From Eopsaltria australis (taxonomy: Eukaryota; Chordata; Aves; Passeriformes; Petroicidae): DNA of 64,000 nt. Each line of letters starts with the position of its first letter. Within the stretch, counting starts at the first letter, position 1. The notes below the pieces were generated by a model. It made no database searches. It saw nothing but the letters and a program-made list of their open reading frames with translations, and was not told where the DNA came from. Of this stretch, positions 10,988 to 23,300 are shown piece after piece. The position numbers and the translations under genes are program-made. The stretch is from NCBI GenBank assembly GCA_034509425.1, contig JAVTVJ010011652.1, positions 2,619,001 to 2,683,000 on the forward strand, in the 5' to 3' direction.

Positions 10988-11480
10988 CTGCAGCTGACCA
11001 TCTTCTTCCTGGGTGTCTCAGGTGATGAGCTCAGAAACATTTTGTCTGAGGGGCAAAAGAACTCCTGCCCTGAGGAGAAGGGTGGGGAACAGACAGAAGG
11101 AAAAATCATGAAAATGAGGGAATAATAGAAAAGAAAATCTCTCAACACACTCCTCTCCCATCACATTCAGACAGAGCAGTCCGGGCAGGGGAGGGAGGGA
11201 CAGCCCAGCCCTGCCTCCCCTTCTCTCCATGCCCACGCAGACCTCTCCTCTCCTCCCTCTTCAGTGCACCTCCCTCTCACAGTTGAGTCCCACCAGGGCC
11301 CCGTGTGCATGGGAAAGCCGGCAGAGAGCCCAACAGAGATGCTCCGGGGCTGCACCGAGCGCAATCCGAGCCGCATCCCCCGACTTCCCCATCAGCTCCG
11401 GCTCAGACTGAGGAGCCCAGCACAGGGGACCGGTCCTGCCCCGAGCAGCGCTGCTGCCCGGCCCCTGCACGGCTCTCCAA
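10988..11480 (-). promoter_or_regulatory. VWA2: Putative VWA2 5'UTR exon 1 and proximal promoter
   Basis: A good minus-strand donor (gcag then gtaaag, gt at 10986-10987) sits 120 bp upstream of the start-codon exon, so a noncoding exon probably begins at 10988. Local GC content rises at about 11,330-11,480, as expected for a promoter. The transcription start cannot be fixed. The CpG island at 15.1-15.6 kb is an alternative distal promoter. Confidence 0.4.
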
Positions 11481-11499
11481 CAACACTCAGCCCCAGGCT

Positions 11500-14400
11500 C
11501 TTTTATGCCTTATGTTTTACAAGGATTAACTTTCTGGGGAGATGTTTTTGTGTATAACTGTCCAGCAAACTCAAAGTTCTGCTCATTTTTCCTTTGAAAT
11601 CAGTGAGGCTGCCATCACAGCATAGGTGGATTTCAGTGACACTTTCAAGCATGCCCAGATTTTGACCAAATATATCTGGTAGAACACTTGGCTTTCTATT
11701 TCAAACATGTATATTTATTTTTTCTCCAGATTAAAAGTACTCACTGGAGCACACTTGATTGGATTCCTGATATGTCTCTGCCCCTGTTATTGCAAAAGCA
11801 GATTTTCTTCATGTAGTTAAAGACTTTAAGTGTATTTCTTGATAACCAGTTCTATTCATTGTTTTTCCAAGAAAACAGGGGGGGATTTTTCTCAGGAAAG
11901 GCTTGTCTCTGCAGTAAATCATATATCCCTCATATCAGACAAGGCAAGATACCTATAGCAGGCCATGTTCAGTTACCTACACAGGTACACAATGAAGTGG
12001 GGATTAAGAAATTCCCTCTGGGATCACCCCACTAGGGATTACAGACACAGTAACACTGTCTCGCAGTGCCAGGTACACCAGCATCACCCTTCAGCACATC
12101 CTCCCAACACCCCACCAGACTGCCACCACCAAATTAACACATCCCAGGCTTGGCTAAGGAAAGGGAGATCAACATAAATATGACTTCATTGGGGAAGCCC
12201 CAATGTGTGTCCCTCAGGAGCTTCAAGCCCTGCATATGCCACAGAGGAAAGTTCATTCTTCTGCCATGCCTCAAGGACATTCTTCCTAGGAGCAATTGCA
12301 GAGTGCACATTACCCAAAGCAGGGCAGGCCCCTGCTTGCAGTCAGATGTGACAAGTGTGGGGGGATTTCACGTTGTTTTCATACAAAACATTGACAGATC
12401 AAGATGTTTCTACAACTTGGGTTTAAATCAACTAATCTGAAGGATGGATTCTTTGCCTTTCAGCCCAGCCAGATTCCCAGCAGCAGGAATTGAAAGAAAG
12501 CTTCATCATCACTTGCTGCTCATCAGCATTAGCCCAGGATTAGCAACAGCAACCTTAGACAGCAGATTTGCTGGGGGGTTGGGTGGTGAGTGAAGGACCT
12601 TTTCATTTTATCTACTCAGCCATTAAGATAGAGAATTTTAAAAATGTCTACCTCAATAGCAAGTATAAAGTATTTTTTAAAACCACACTAAGTCAAAACT
12701 CTTATTTTTGTACCCAGATTCTCTCTTGGACACATGAATATGATGACACCTTATTCGAAGCTAAGCAAGAGTGTAACCACGTGTAGTGTATTTGGAGGAG
12801 TGAGACCAGAGAGAGGACAGAGAGGTAAAGGGGAGAGAAGCTCTTCTGGACAAGTACCTTCTCAACATGTCTTTCAACATTGCAAAATATCACTCATTTT
12901 AATAGGGGAGAAAGCAGGAAAGAGTGCACTGCTTATTCATTAAAACATGTTCTTAACAAGCCAAGCAACCTCCTGCCACTGCTGAGGAATGGCCCCAGCT
13001 TGCTGAGGGGAGCTCACTGCTACGTGCTCATCTGATGTTCAGATGAAGGGAGGAAGAGAGGAGAACAATCTTCCTGTCTCCTTTTTCAGTCTCTCTCAGC
13101 TTGCTTTCCGTAAGTAAATGTTACTTTTTTCTTCTTGCCAAGGTTTGGAAGCAGTGGGCAACTTCTGTTAGGTGCCTCATGCATCCCCTGTGCCCAGCCA
13201 CAGGCATTGCCTGGGGGCAGCTCACAGTGGGATCTGAAACTGAAGGGGCGAGAAGGAAGACAACAGGGAAATGTTTAACTACTCCTTAAACCAAGCATCA
13301 CTAATTTCAGTCTAAAAGTTCTGACAATGTTTTTCTCCAAGGGATAAACAGGATTAAGTTTCCATAATATGCTCTGCAAAACCAGCTCATTTATTCTCCC
13401 CCATCCAGTTCTGCAGCGAGGGAGTTTTGAGAGGTTCTTTTGCCCTGTGCAACAAAGGCTCCTGTACATAAAGAGACCTTGATCTTGCAGCACTGCACAC
13501 ATGGGGTCAAAATCAACATGCTGCAGATCAGGTGCTGTATGACCCATGAGTTACAGAATAAAAGACACTTTTCTGACCTCAGAGCTTTGCTAAACTTACT
13601 GTGTAGTTTGTTCTGACAGAAGTGCTTCTGCTACTGACTTTGTCTGTGGCTAGAGCAGCAGGAGTGCCTCCATGAATATCTCACTTTTTAAATCTTTTGC
13701 CACATGCAAACTCACCAACAGGAGCCAGAGCCTGCCTCAGCATCACAAGCACTTGATGCTTGCAGCAGTGGACAGCCAATGTGGATGCTGGGAAGAAATG
13801 TTTTGTGGAGTGGCTGAGAAAAGGGGAACAGTGATCTGCAGGAATCTGGTGTCTTAGGACAAACAGCAGCATAAGAAAATAAACAAGCAAACAATGTAAT
13901 TATATTGAGGTTATAAAGCATACATGTAACTTTGTTACACACCCTACTGAGAACTCATTCAAGGCTATGGATTCTGGAGCAATTACTGTAATTGGTTTTG
14001 TCACCCCTCACCTGAGCTGTGCAAATCTGGGCAGGGAATCTCCAGCTGGGTACCTGGCCCGACCTGCACTGCTTTGCACCAGCCAGAAACATCCACACCT
14101 GAGGTGGATCAACTACTGATTTACCTACAGCAGGAGCAGTTGTGAATGGTTCCCAAAGAATGGAGTGGAAGAGCTGTCAGCTTCAGTGATTCCCTACAGC
14201 ACAGGCTGAAGGGAGAGAGGAAAAATCCTTTTTTAACATCTCTGGCATTCAATATAGCTCTCACAGTATGATACACGCTGAGATCATCTCATACCTGCCC
14301 CCTATTACAAAACTAACCCCAGTGCTCACCTTATCTTCCTGCTGCATCTCTGTGAGCCCCAAAGGAGAAGCCACAGCCTGGGAATTACCTCCATGACATC

Positions 14401-15100
14401 ATTTCCACAAATATGTACAAGTTGTTACCTGCATGCATTTTCAGGACAGTGGTCTGTGGACCCTTCCTAAAGCAGACTGCCTAAACGCCCTACTTTAAAA
14501 AGCAGGGATCTTCCACATGGGGTTGTTTGTTTGGTTTTTTTTTTTAGGAACTGTGATAGGGTCAAGAGATGTCTACTTTCTAAGCCATCCCATCCACCTT
14601 CCTGGAAGAGCCAGACATCTTTAAGAGCACGGACTGAAGATGACATGGTTGATACTCCAATACACAGAAGATGAGATGTGGGTCAGCACACACACTGCCA
14701 GACCAGCACAGCCCTTGCTGAATAAAGTGGGAAAGTCTGATTGCATGGAGGATTTATCTCACAGTGATGCATCTTTACTATGCAAAATAAACAAAAAAAG
14801 CTACTCTGATTCCTTTCGTGAAGTACTCAGATACATTACAGGTATCATCCCAGGATCTTCAGTACTTCCTTGATTCTCAAGTCTTGATCAGTTGTTATTG
14901 TGTCTTTTGCAGAGAGATTTCTATTAAGGACATGAGACACAACCGGTTGGAAAGCCTGCCCTGGCAGGCTCAGCATTTTCCCCTGGCCGCACCCCAAAAG
15001 TGCTAGAAACAGAGTAATTAAAGAACAAGAGCATGGGCTGAGTCTGGTTTTCCGGGTGGTGGGTTTTTTTTCATTTTACTAACCCAGCATGGCACTTTAC
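11500..15100. other. Intergenic region between VWA2 and the orphan CpG island
   Basis: No exon, RNA gene or well-preserved repeat recognised. Only scattered short open frames. Confidence 0.5.
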
Positions 15101-15114
15101 TTATTGGAGCGCAC

Positions 15115-15700
15115 AGATTCACGCCGTGCTCCGGCCGAGCTGCCGCAATCCCCACACTGAGCTCAGGGGTCCCTCCGGCGGAGCAGAGGCACAGCGGCTG
15201 GGGCTCCTCCACACCCGGGAAGAGACCCCGGCTGAGGAACCGGCCTTCGGGCTACCTCCTGCCCCCGCCTGCACAGGGGCTCTGAGCCGGCTGCCGCATC
15301 CCCGCTGCCCCGCGCACTCCGCCGACGGGACAGCAGCGTCCCCGCTGGAACCCCGCGGCCCTCCATCGTCTCCCCGTCCTGCTCCGAGCTGGGCTGGGGA
15401 GGCAGCGGCCCGGGGCAGTCGGAGGAGGAGCCGGGCGGGAGCTGCCCTCGACCCCGCTGCACACCCGGCTCCGCTGAGCCAGAGAATCCCCGGCACCTCT
15501 GAACCCCACACGGCCCCGACGCTCCCAGCCGGCGGTTTAAGAGGTTCTCAATTAAGGGGGGGGAAGTAAACGCATTCCGCATCGCGCTTTACCTTTTCTC
15601 GGCAGTCTCTGCACGGCCCTCGCGCACCTGCGGGGTTGTGAGCAGCTTTTCCCCTCTTGGCTTTACACCGTGTTCAGCTGTGACAGCCTCTTCTCATCCA
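15115..15700. promoter_or_regulatory. Orphan CpG island
   Basis: Very GC- and CpG-rich from about 15,120 to 15,560, sharply bounded by AT-rich DNA. It lies about 4 kb upstream of the VWA2 5' region and 1.7 kb beyond the TDRD1 stop. A minus-strand donor (aaaag then gtaaag, gt at 15591-15592) would suit a distal noncoding first exon of VWA2 beginning above 15,593. Overlapping open frames on both strands are a by-product of GC content. Confidence 0.6.
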
Positions 15701-15950
15701 CGGCAGCCTGAACCTGTAACTGCGAACTGGGGGGTGGGGAAACAACCCCAGGACCATCCACCATAGTGCTGTAGGTTACATTTAGGAGGAACAGTGGTGT
15801 ATCTGCTCCTCCAATAGACTCCGCACAGCTGAAGATGTCAGCGGCGCTGGAGTACAGCCAGCAGGCCTGGCAGCAGCACGGAGCTCAGGAACAGCCACAG
15901 TCACTCTCCCCCACAGCAACCCCAAAGTAGCTTCATGTAGGATTCAATTC

Positions 15951-15965
15951 TTTTTTTTTTTTTTT
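15951..15965. repeat. Poly(T) tract
   Basis: A run of about fifteen T, just after the CpG island. Confidence 0.9.
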
Positions 15966-16103
15966 GAGAATGTTTTTCCTAATGCTCACTTTTCTGCAGA
16001 AAACTATTTTTGACCTGTGAATACAAGTACCATATTCACACTTACTGCACCTGGAGGAATGATGTAAGGAGCCTGTTTTAAATATTATGTTTTGTTATTA
16101 TGC

Positions 16104-16126
16104 TATTATTATTATTATTATTATTC
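16104..16126. repeat. (ATT)n microsatellite
   Basis: Seven to eight perfect att triplets between the CpG island and the TDRD1 3' end. Confidence 0.9.
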
Positions 16127-17298
16127 TGTGCCAGTACTGGTAGTTGCACAGAACTGAGCTCTTCCAGTCAAAGAGCTTGCACACCTCTTCCTCCACAAAA
16201 CCTAAACACAGATCAATAATTTTGAAGTTGCCCAGACAAAACACTCCCTTGTATCTACCTCAGAGTATGTGGAGTTAGGAACACACCAAGTGCTAAATAA
16301 TAAATCATTTCAGTCAAACCCAATAAGCAAAGTATTTGAGTGTATTAAAACATTAAGTCAAAGGAAAAGATCTGGCAACAATTTTAATCTCAAGATTCTA
16401 CCAATTTTCAAAAGCCCAAACTTGAAGAATGTATTTTAAGTTGACAAAAAGGCTGACCCTGCAGTTTCAATCAGCAAATGCCTACCGTGTTCCACAAACA
16501 ATAATCTGACATTCCTGAATTAGTCAGAAATGACAACTAGGTATTCAACCGAAGAAATCCTGAAAATCTGTCAATAATTTGATTCCGTATTTTTGACATA
16601 CCTCAGAACGGGTCTTTTCTATTATGGAGTGAAAACTTGATGGGGTAGAAATCCTGATGATGTAGGCTACACACAAAACAGCTTCAGTACAATTCACTTC
16701 AAAATAACATTCACAGATGCATATTATACAGCATAAGTGTAAAGAAAGAACTGTGCATGTTAAAGTGTTTACTGACTTTAGAGAAAACTACCTGTGTGCA
16801 GTCCAAGACACCAGTCAATATTTAATGATACTGAAATCAAGTTTATGAAGAACAAACTTCAGACCAGAAATTAGGTTGAAAGATAAGTAATAAAAAAAAA
16901 AAACAAACAGTTTTTCAAGTAGTATTAATGGTACCAAAGTTAAGTGAGTCTTAAAATTCCAATAATTTCAAATGCAAGTCTGCAGAACAGACTCACAATG
17001 TAATGGCCATTCCATAAACTTCTGTGCATTCAACAAGAAAACACAAGCAAAAAGTTTAGTAGCACATGGTGGCATAAAACAAGAACAGAACAGAAATTTT
17101 AGCTTGCCAGCTTTGCAATCCTCTGAGTTACATACTTGTGTCACAGTAACAATTCAAGCATACAGATAAATGCAGGTACTTAAACAGCACAGTTTGTACA
17201 AAGTGACCTTCAGTTTTTAAGCTGATGCTCTTGATCTTCGAAAAAAGGAACTGCAGCAACTTGGTGGACATGCAAATGAAATGGTCCATGTCAGAGAC

Positions 17299-17391
17299 TT
17301 AGTGCTTCAACAGATTTTTCATATCAGTGAATCCATCTGGATTCCCAAACTTGTTTAAAAGGAAGAGTAGGACTTGTTTATGCTTTTCAAG
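17299..17391 (-). CDS. TDRD1: TDRD1 last coding exon
   Basis: Encodes [20 protein letters not shown] plus [10 protein letters not shown] and TAA (17299-17301). Human ends similarly (HILLFLLN..FIEMKKLLKS). The 3'UTR continues to lower coordinates; no unequivocal aataaa signal is visible close by, only attaaa variants. Confidence 0.93.
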   Translation of the reverse strand, partial: LEKHKQVLLFLLNKFGNPDGFTDMKNLLKH

Positions 17392-20300
17392 CTGTGGAAT
17401 AAGCAGAAAGAATTAAAAGTATACAATTCTGTTTTTTTTTTTTAATTGTTGATTTCAGATCAGGGTAGATCCTAACATGATAAACTCAGCTAAGTACCAT
17501 ATTAATTCAAGAAATACATAGTTCCTTTCTGCTGTAAAATCTTCTGGAGGGAGAAAAAGCCAACAGAATTGTAGCTGACTTCCCTTTGTTCATGCATATG
17601 TCCCTCCCCTCCTTTTTTTTTCTTCCTGAAGCAGCTTCTTCAAACCAAACTGATTAAATACTCAAATTAAGATTGAGATCAGCATCTTAAATTAGACAAC
17701 AGAGAAAAGTACCATTCCTGAGACTTCAAACTCTAAAAAAATGAAGTAAGAGCTGTCTGTGGCGCAAAGTACAGACTCATGAAGTCTTTGTGCTCTATAC
17801 ACTATCCTTCCTCAGCTTCAGAGTACTCTGATTATTACCATATATAAAAAAACCTGAGAAAAAGTGTCAGGATACATTTCACAACACTTCCATGTTTCAG
17901 TTAGTTATTATTCCCCCTACCACCATTTGCTTCCTACACAGGGTTTCTTTTGAATTCTGGAAACATAAGAAAGAAAGTATTGCTCAGAGTGAATCTTACT
18001 TGCACTTTTAATTCCGTGCAGCAGCAGTTGGTCTCACATCCATTACCTACAAAAACCAAAGTGAATGAGCAAAATACACACGGACACTGCTTCCCTAATT
18101 TAAGAGGTGACATGTGGCATTGTCCAGGATTTTTAGAAGGAGAAGTCATTTAGCCACCCCATGTGCTCACAAGTTCTTCAGAATAGACAAACTGAAATAA
18201 TTAAGCCAAAGTATGTACCTTGATGTTCACGATGGGAGTTTTCAGCACTGCAGGATTTGACCAAACCCTCCATTAGAAGTTTGTCAGCTACATTCATATA
18301 ACCACTGTCAAAGTGTTTCTCCACTGTTACTAAATTAACATTTCCATTAATCTCTTTCACTGTAATTGTGACATGTTGCTCCAATAATAGTTTTTTCAAC
18401 TCGTCAAGCAGTAATGGAGACCACTCAACCTTTTCTATTCCTGCCAAAAATAGATAATCAAGTTTATTATATGAAGTTTGTTATATAAATAATTCTTCTA
18501 AGCTATAACTTGAATTGTACATATATGCTTTGGAAAATATGATGCTAAATTTTCCTAATATAACTAGCTTAAATTCTACAGATAATGAACTAAAACCAAG
18601 TTTTCTAAACCAGCTTTTGCCATGTGTACCAGTATACTATTTCTGAAGATCATCATGTTTAAGGAATGAACACTACCACCAGAACAGGTACAAATTATAA
18701 TGTTCACAAAAACCAGTCAGGGTTTTTTTTCACATTTTGGGGAGGTTTTTTTACCTGCAAGAGAACATGTAATTGTCTGGAAAGGCAGCTTTAAATAGGA
18801 ATCGGTGATTGGCAGCACTTTTGAAAGGGGTAAAGTTTCTGTGTTGCCATAGTCTCCATACAGAACTTTCACTGCAGACTGGGAAGCTTCCAGAACAACA
18901 GCTCTGTACCAATTGCCATTACCTGAAAAGATTGGGATAAGAATGATCACGAGTGAAGAATCATCTCATAAACACAGTTTATCCTGAGAACAAGAAACTG
19001 TAGAGTTTTCCAGGAATTTTTAAATACTGTGGTGGATACATAAAAGGCGAATTGACAAGCAGCACAATTAAGAGATCCATAAGCACTTTCAAGCTGGTGC
19101 TTTTCCTTTGTCTAAAGCAAAAATGAAAGCTGTGTTTTACACTGGCCAAGGAAATGGAAGGACAGATGATTGTCTCACCTGAAAACTGAGCACAACAGGC
19201 TTCACCCAGCTTTGGTTGGAAGGGCTGTTTGTTACAAGATCTGCAATAGTCTTCCAGTGAAATCAGCTCCTTAAGGAGCTTCTTTTGACCTACAGAAAAA
19301 ACCCACATTCACTAACCACATTTGGGTATAATGAAGAGCATACTTTAGTTTTAAGCCCTCCTTGCTCCCGCCTTTGACATTTTTTAAGTTTTCTTACTGT
19401 CCAAGACACATTTCTACATGGTTCAGTTCACTATAAACATTCATTTTATTAACTAGCTTGCAACAGTGACTTCTTACTGGTATTAGGAACAATGAACATT
19501 TTTTCTTACCTTTATTTGTAGCTGGTACAGCATAGAACAAGTCTGGGCTTATAACTTCTGTTACCCAGACAGACATGGTTTCACCTACAGCCAATTCAAT
19601 TGACTTCCAGTGCCCAAGTGAGGTTGCTAGCAGAAATTTTAAGAAAATGCAGTGTTATCACTGTCCTCCAAGCATACACAGGTTTTAAGGACCTGTTATT
19701 TTATTGGATATTTGTAAGAACTTTTTGAATTTCAGACAACTACATGTCTTACCTTCAGGAAGACAAATCTAAACCATGATAAATGATGCTTACTTTGCTG
19801 TTCATAAATTGTTGCCATATAAAAGTAGCTAAAGTAAAAAACACCTCAAAAATATGATCTTGAAAAGCAAACGTGATAAAAGTTTCAGTCATAGAAAACT
19901 TCTAATTCTCACTGAGTCAAACAGCATTCATTTAAGACAAACAGCAGTTTTTATCTTTCTCTTTGTGTCTGTAATGCCACCTGCAGGGCAACTGGTGTTC
20001 AACTGTAAGAACTGACAATACAATCAAAACTGTGCATTGATATTAATTGCAGTTAAACAAGAAAATAACAGTTAAAGGCTGGGATATTGGAAATTCTTGT
20101 TAAATCTAGAAGTTAATATTCATTTAATTACCTTCTTGGTCAACAGACTTCTTTGGAAAGTTATCTTTATCTTGTAGAACTTCCTTTAAAGCCAGTTTTT
20201 CTGCAGTTAGTATCTCATTGATCATTTTTGGACAGTCTGTGGAATTGTCAGTAAGCATTACACCTGCGCCATCTTCAGAAAGGGAAGTTACTGTGGCTTG

Positions 20301-23300
20301 AAGCTCTAACCCTGAAGTGCACATGTGAAATCTTCTTGTAGCCTCTGGATTCCATTTGCTATTTCCAGGTTTTATACCTAGGAAGTAAAATAACTGCTGA
20401 AATATCTCCATTCATTAATACTGACTTTTCTCATAATTTCCTTTAAAAAATACTTTAAAAAATTCTTCAGAGCATACCCTGAAATATCAAGGCTACCTTT
20501 ACTACCCTAGGCCAACACATCGTCCTTCATCCTGTTAGCTGCTCTCCCTCTTCCTCCTTTTTTCTAAATGCCCACATTTCCTCAGGACTCCCAAGTTTCA
20601 TCTTCTATATGTTATGATTCAACCAAATAAATCCTTTGCCTTAGCACAAATAACACTATTAAGACTGTTTTTGATTCAGTATAACCACGCCTTTTTATCA
20701 AAGGAGCAGACAAAATCTAAGTGTTTTAAGGGTGGGTGAGTGGATGGGGGAACAGCAAAAGACACTTTAATGAAAATAAGGCTCTGAGCTTTTTCCTGTT
20801 CCCACATTTTTCATTTTTATACCGAGTAGACGACATCAGAAAGAAAGAAAAATTCTGCAAATTTTGAATGGTGTGGAAAAGGAATTTGCAGAACGTTGAG
20901 AAACAGCAGTAGAGTGCCAAACTCTTCAGGAGCCAAATGAAAGAGAACTGAAAGGCCAACTTGATTCATTAAAACAGATTAGCTCCTTTGCCTGCAAAAA
21001 ATTTCAGAAACAAAGTTGCACAAAAGCACATTTACTCCTAGCAAGGCAACAACCAAAAGCCAGTAAGCACTACAGATGAAGCAAAACTGACTAAAATTCC
21101 CTTGGACCAGTAAAGCAGTAAGTAAAGTCCACGCAGATCACTCCAGGAAACTGGCAGGAGCTCAGAGAAGAGAAAGCAAACAAACAAACAAACCCAAAAG
21201 AAGAGAGTTCTGCACAGTATTCCCTGTCATCCCCTCCTTCCCCTAAAGCAGCAAATCTCTAAATGCAAGAGCTCTTGTGAGAGAAAATTCATAAGATTCA
21301 CCTGAGAGCCAGCATTTAATTGCTTGAAATGGAAGTTTGAGGAATGAGGATGAGATCTGACGGATATTGCGCAGTGGCACTTCCTCAGTGTTTCCATAGT
21401 CCACAAAACTCACTCGAACACTCCCATCTGAAGTGACATTTTGCACCACAGCACGGTACCAGTTACCATCCTCTGATTTTAAAGAAGTTAAAAAAAAAAT
21501 TAATAATTACTTCACACATTTGTTAAGTCTACCAGCTTTCACTTGTTAGTAGATAAATATAATTCTTTGCTGTCCTCTGCCAATGCAAACTATCAGCCAA
21601 TTTTTCACGTTCACCCTACAAAAACTAAACTATTTTAGTCAGTTACTTGCCAGAGTAAAAAGCACAGCAAGGGTCTCCATTCTCAGGCTCAAAAACATCT
21701 GGTGGTGTTTTCTGACAGTATTCAGACAACGATTTGTTAAGTGAATTTAGAGCAAGTAACTCTGAAAATTAGAAAGAAAAAAACCAAAGATGAGATCAAT
21801 GAAACGAGCTGACCTGAACTTCATTAATGCTGTTCACTCTACAGTTCACTTGGAAACTTGCAAATGTATTCCCTGACTATGTAAGTCAAGGAACAAATAT
21901 CCCTCACTTTTTAAGAGTTGCCCATATTTTTTGTTTGAATGCCTTTAGCTCCCTCTTCAGCCACTGAATTTTGTCACATTCTTTTTGTAGCATTTTAAAA
22001 GCCAGTGGCTATCAGAAGTCTTTATATAGACTTCTGGTAGAGAAACAAGATTACTTTTCAATAAATCCAAGAGGAAGTCATGTCTCAATAGCTGCATTTT
22101 CTCCATTTCACGTTACAATTATTACATCTTTTTAAGCCTTAATAAATTCCAAGAGAGTACCACAAGAGAGCTCCAGTAAATATTGTCTTGGCACAGGGAA
22201 TATGTCTCTTATTTGCTTTTATTAACAGAATCTCTGAATCAAGAAGGCTGGAAGAGATCTTCAAGATCATTTAGTCCCACCATCAACCCAGCACCACCAT
22301 AATCACCCCTAAGTACCATATCCAGATGCCTCTTGAACACTTCCAGAGACAATGACTCTACCAACTTCCTGGGCAACTTATTCCAATGCCTGGCCACTCT
22401 TCCAGTGAAAAAAATATTAAGATATCCTTTGGCTAGGTTATGGTAACTCATTCACTTTCCTCTACTGCTTATCTTCAACATTTTCAGATTTCAATACTAT
22501 GATCCAATTTCTTTGTCACTCCACTTGTATTCTTAGATAAAAACCTCACAGGTAAGCCTTTGTGCTGTAAGCTTACAAAGAAACTGTCAGAAGAATTAAG
22601 CTGAATAAACTCACCATGGCTGTTTGAAATCTGGCAGTAGAATTCTCCAGGATTGTACACTGTACACACTATGACACTGAGTGTTTGGTTAAGAGTTAAT
22701 TTAATCCACTTGCACATTCTTTTGTTGGTTGTGTCCCCTAGAGAGGACAGAGAAAATCAGAGGATGAAAAGAAATTAAAGTAAATTTTACAGGAAAAAAC
22801 CCATCCCAGATGCTCATTTGCATCCTTGAATTTCTTGTTATAAATTGTCCAAATTCCAAATTACAACTTTGTTCAGCATGCACACCTAGACACATGCATA
22901 TACAGACACACAATATCTTTATGGCTCAGTTGCCATGGCTAAACTCTGGACTTGTGAGGGCTAGACTTGATGAGCCAGGCTGAAAAGCTCTTATTAGATA
23001 AGAGCTTGCATTCTCTGTACTTACTCTAGCAGGAGGTTAAATAAGATGTGTCCATACTCACCAGTGGCTTGCTCAATATCACTCACTCTGGCTGCTGGTA
23101 AGGCCATGCTCAGCTCCTCAGCTGCCCAGCCTTCCTTCATGAAAACGCTTGATATATTTACTGCTGGAGTAACTGATGCATCTGTGAGCTCCACCACAGA
23201 CCTAGAGCTCTCTTTATCCACTACTTTTACTGTCAAGACTTTGTCTTTCACCAGTTTTTTCATGAAATAAATATCTTCTGGGGTCCATGTTCCTAATGGT

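Noticed and set aside
15119..15582. Overlapping open frames of 130-147 codons in the orphan CpG island
   Set aside because: Open on both strands because of GC content, with no motif and no consistent splice context.
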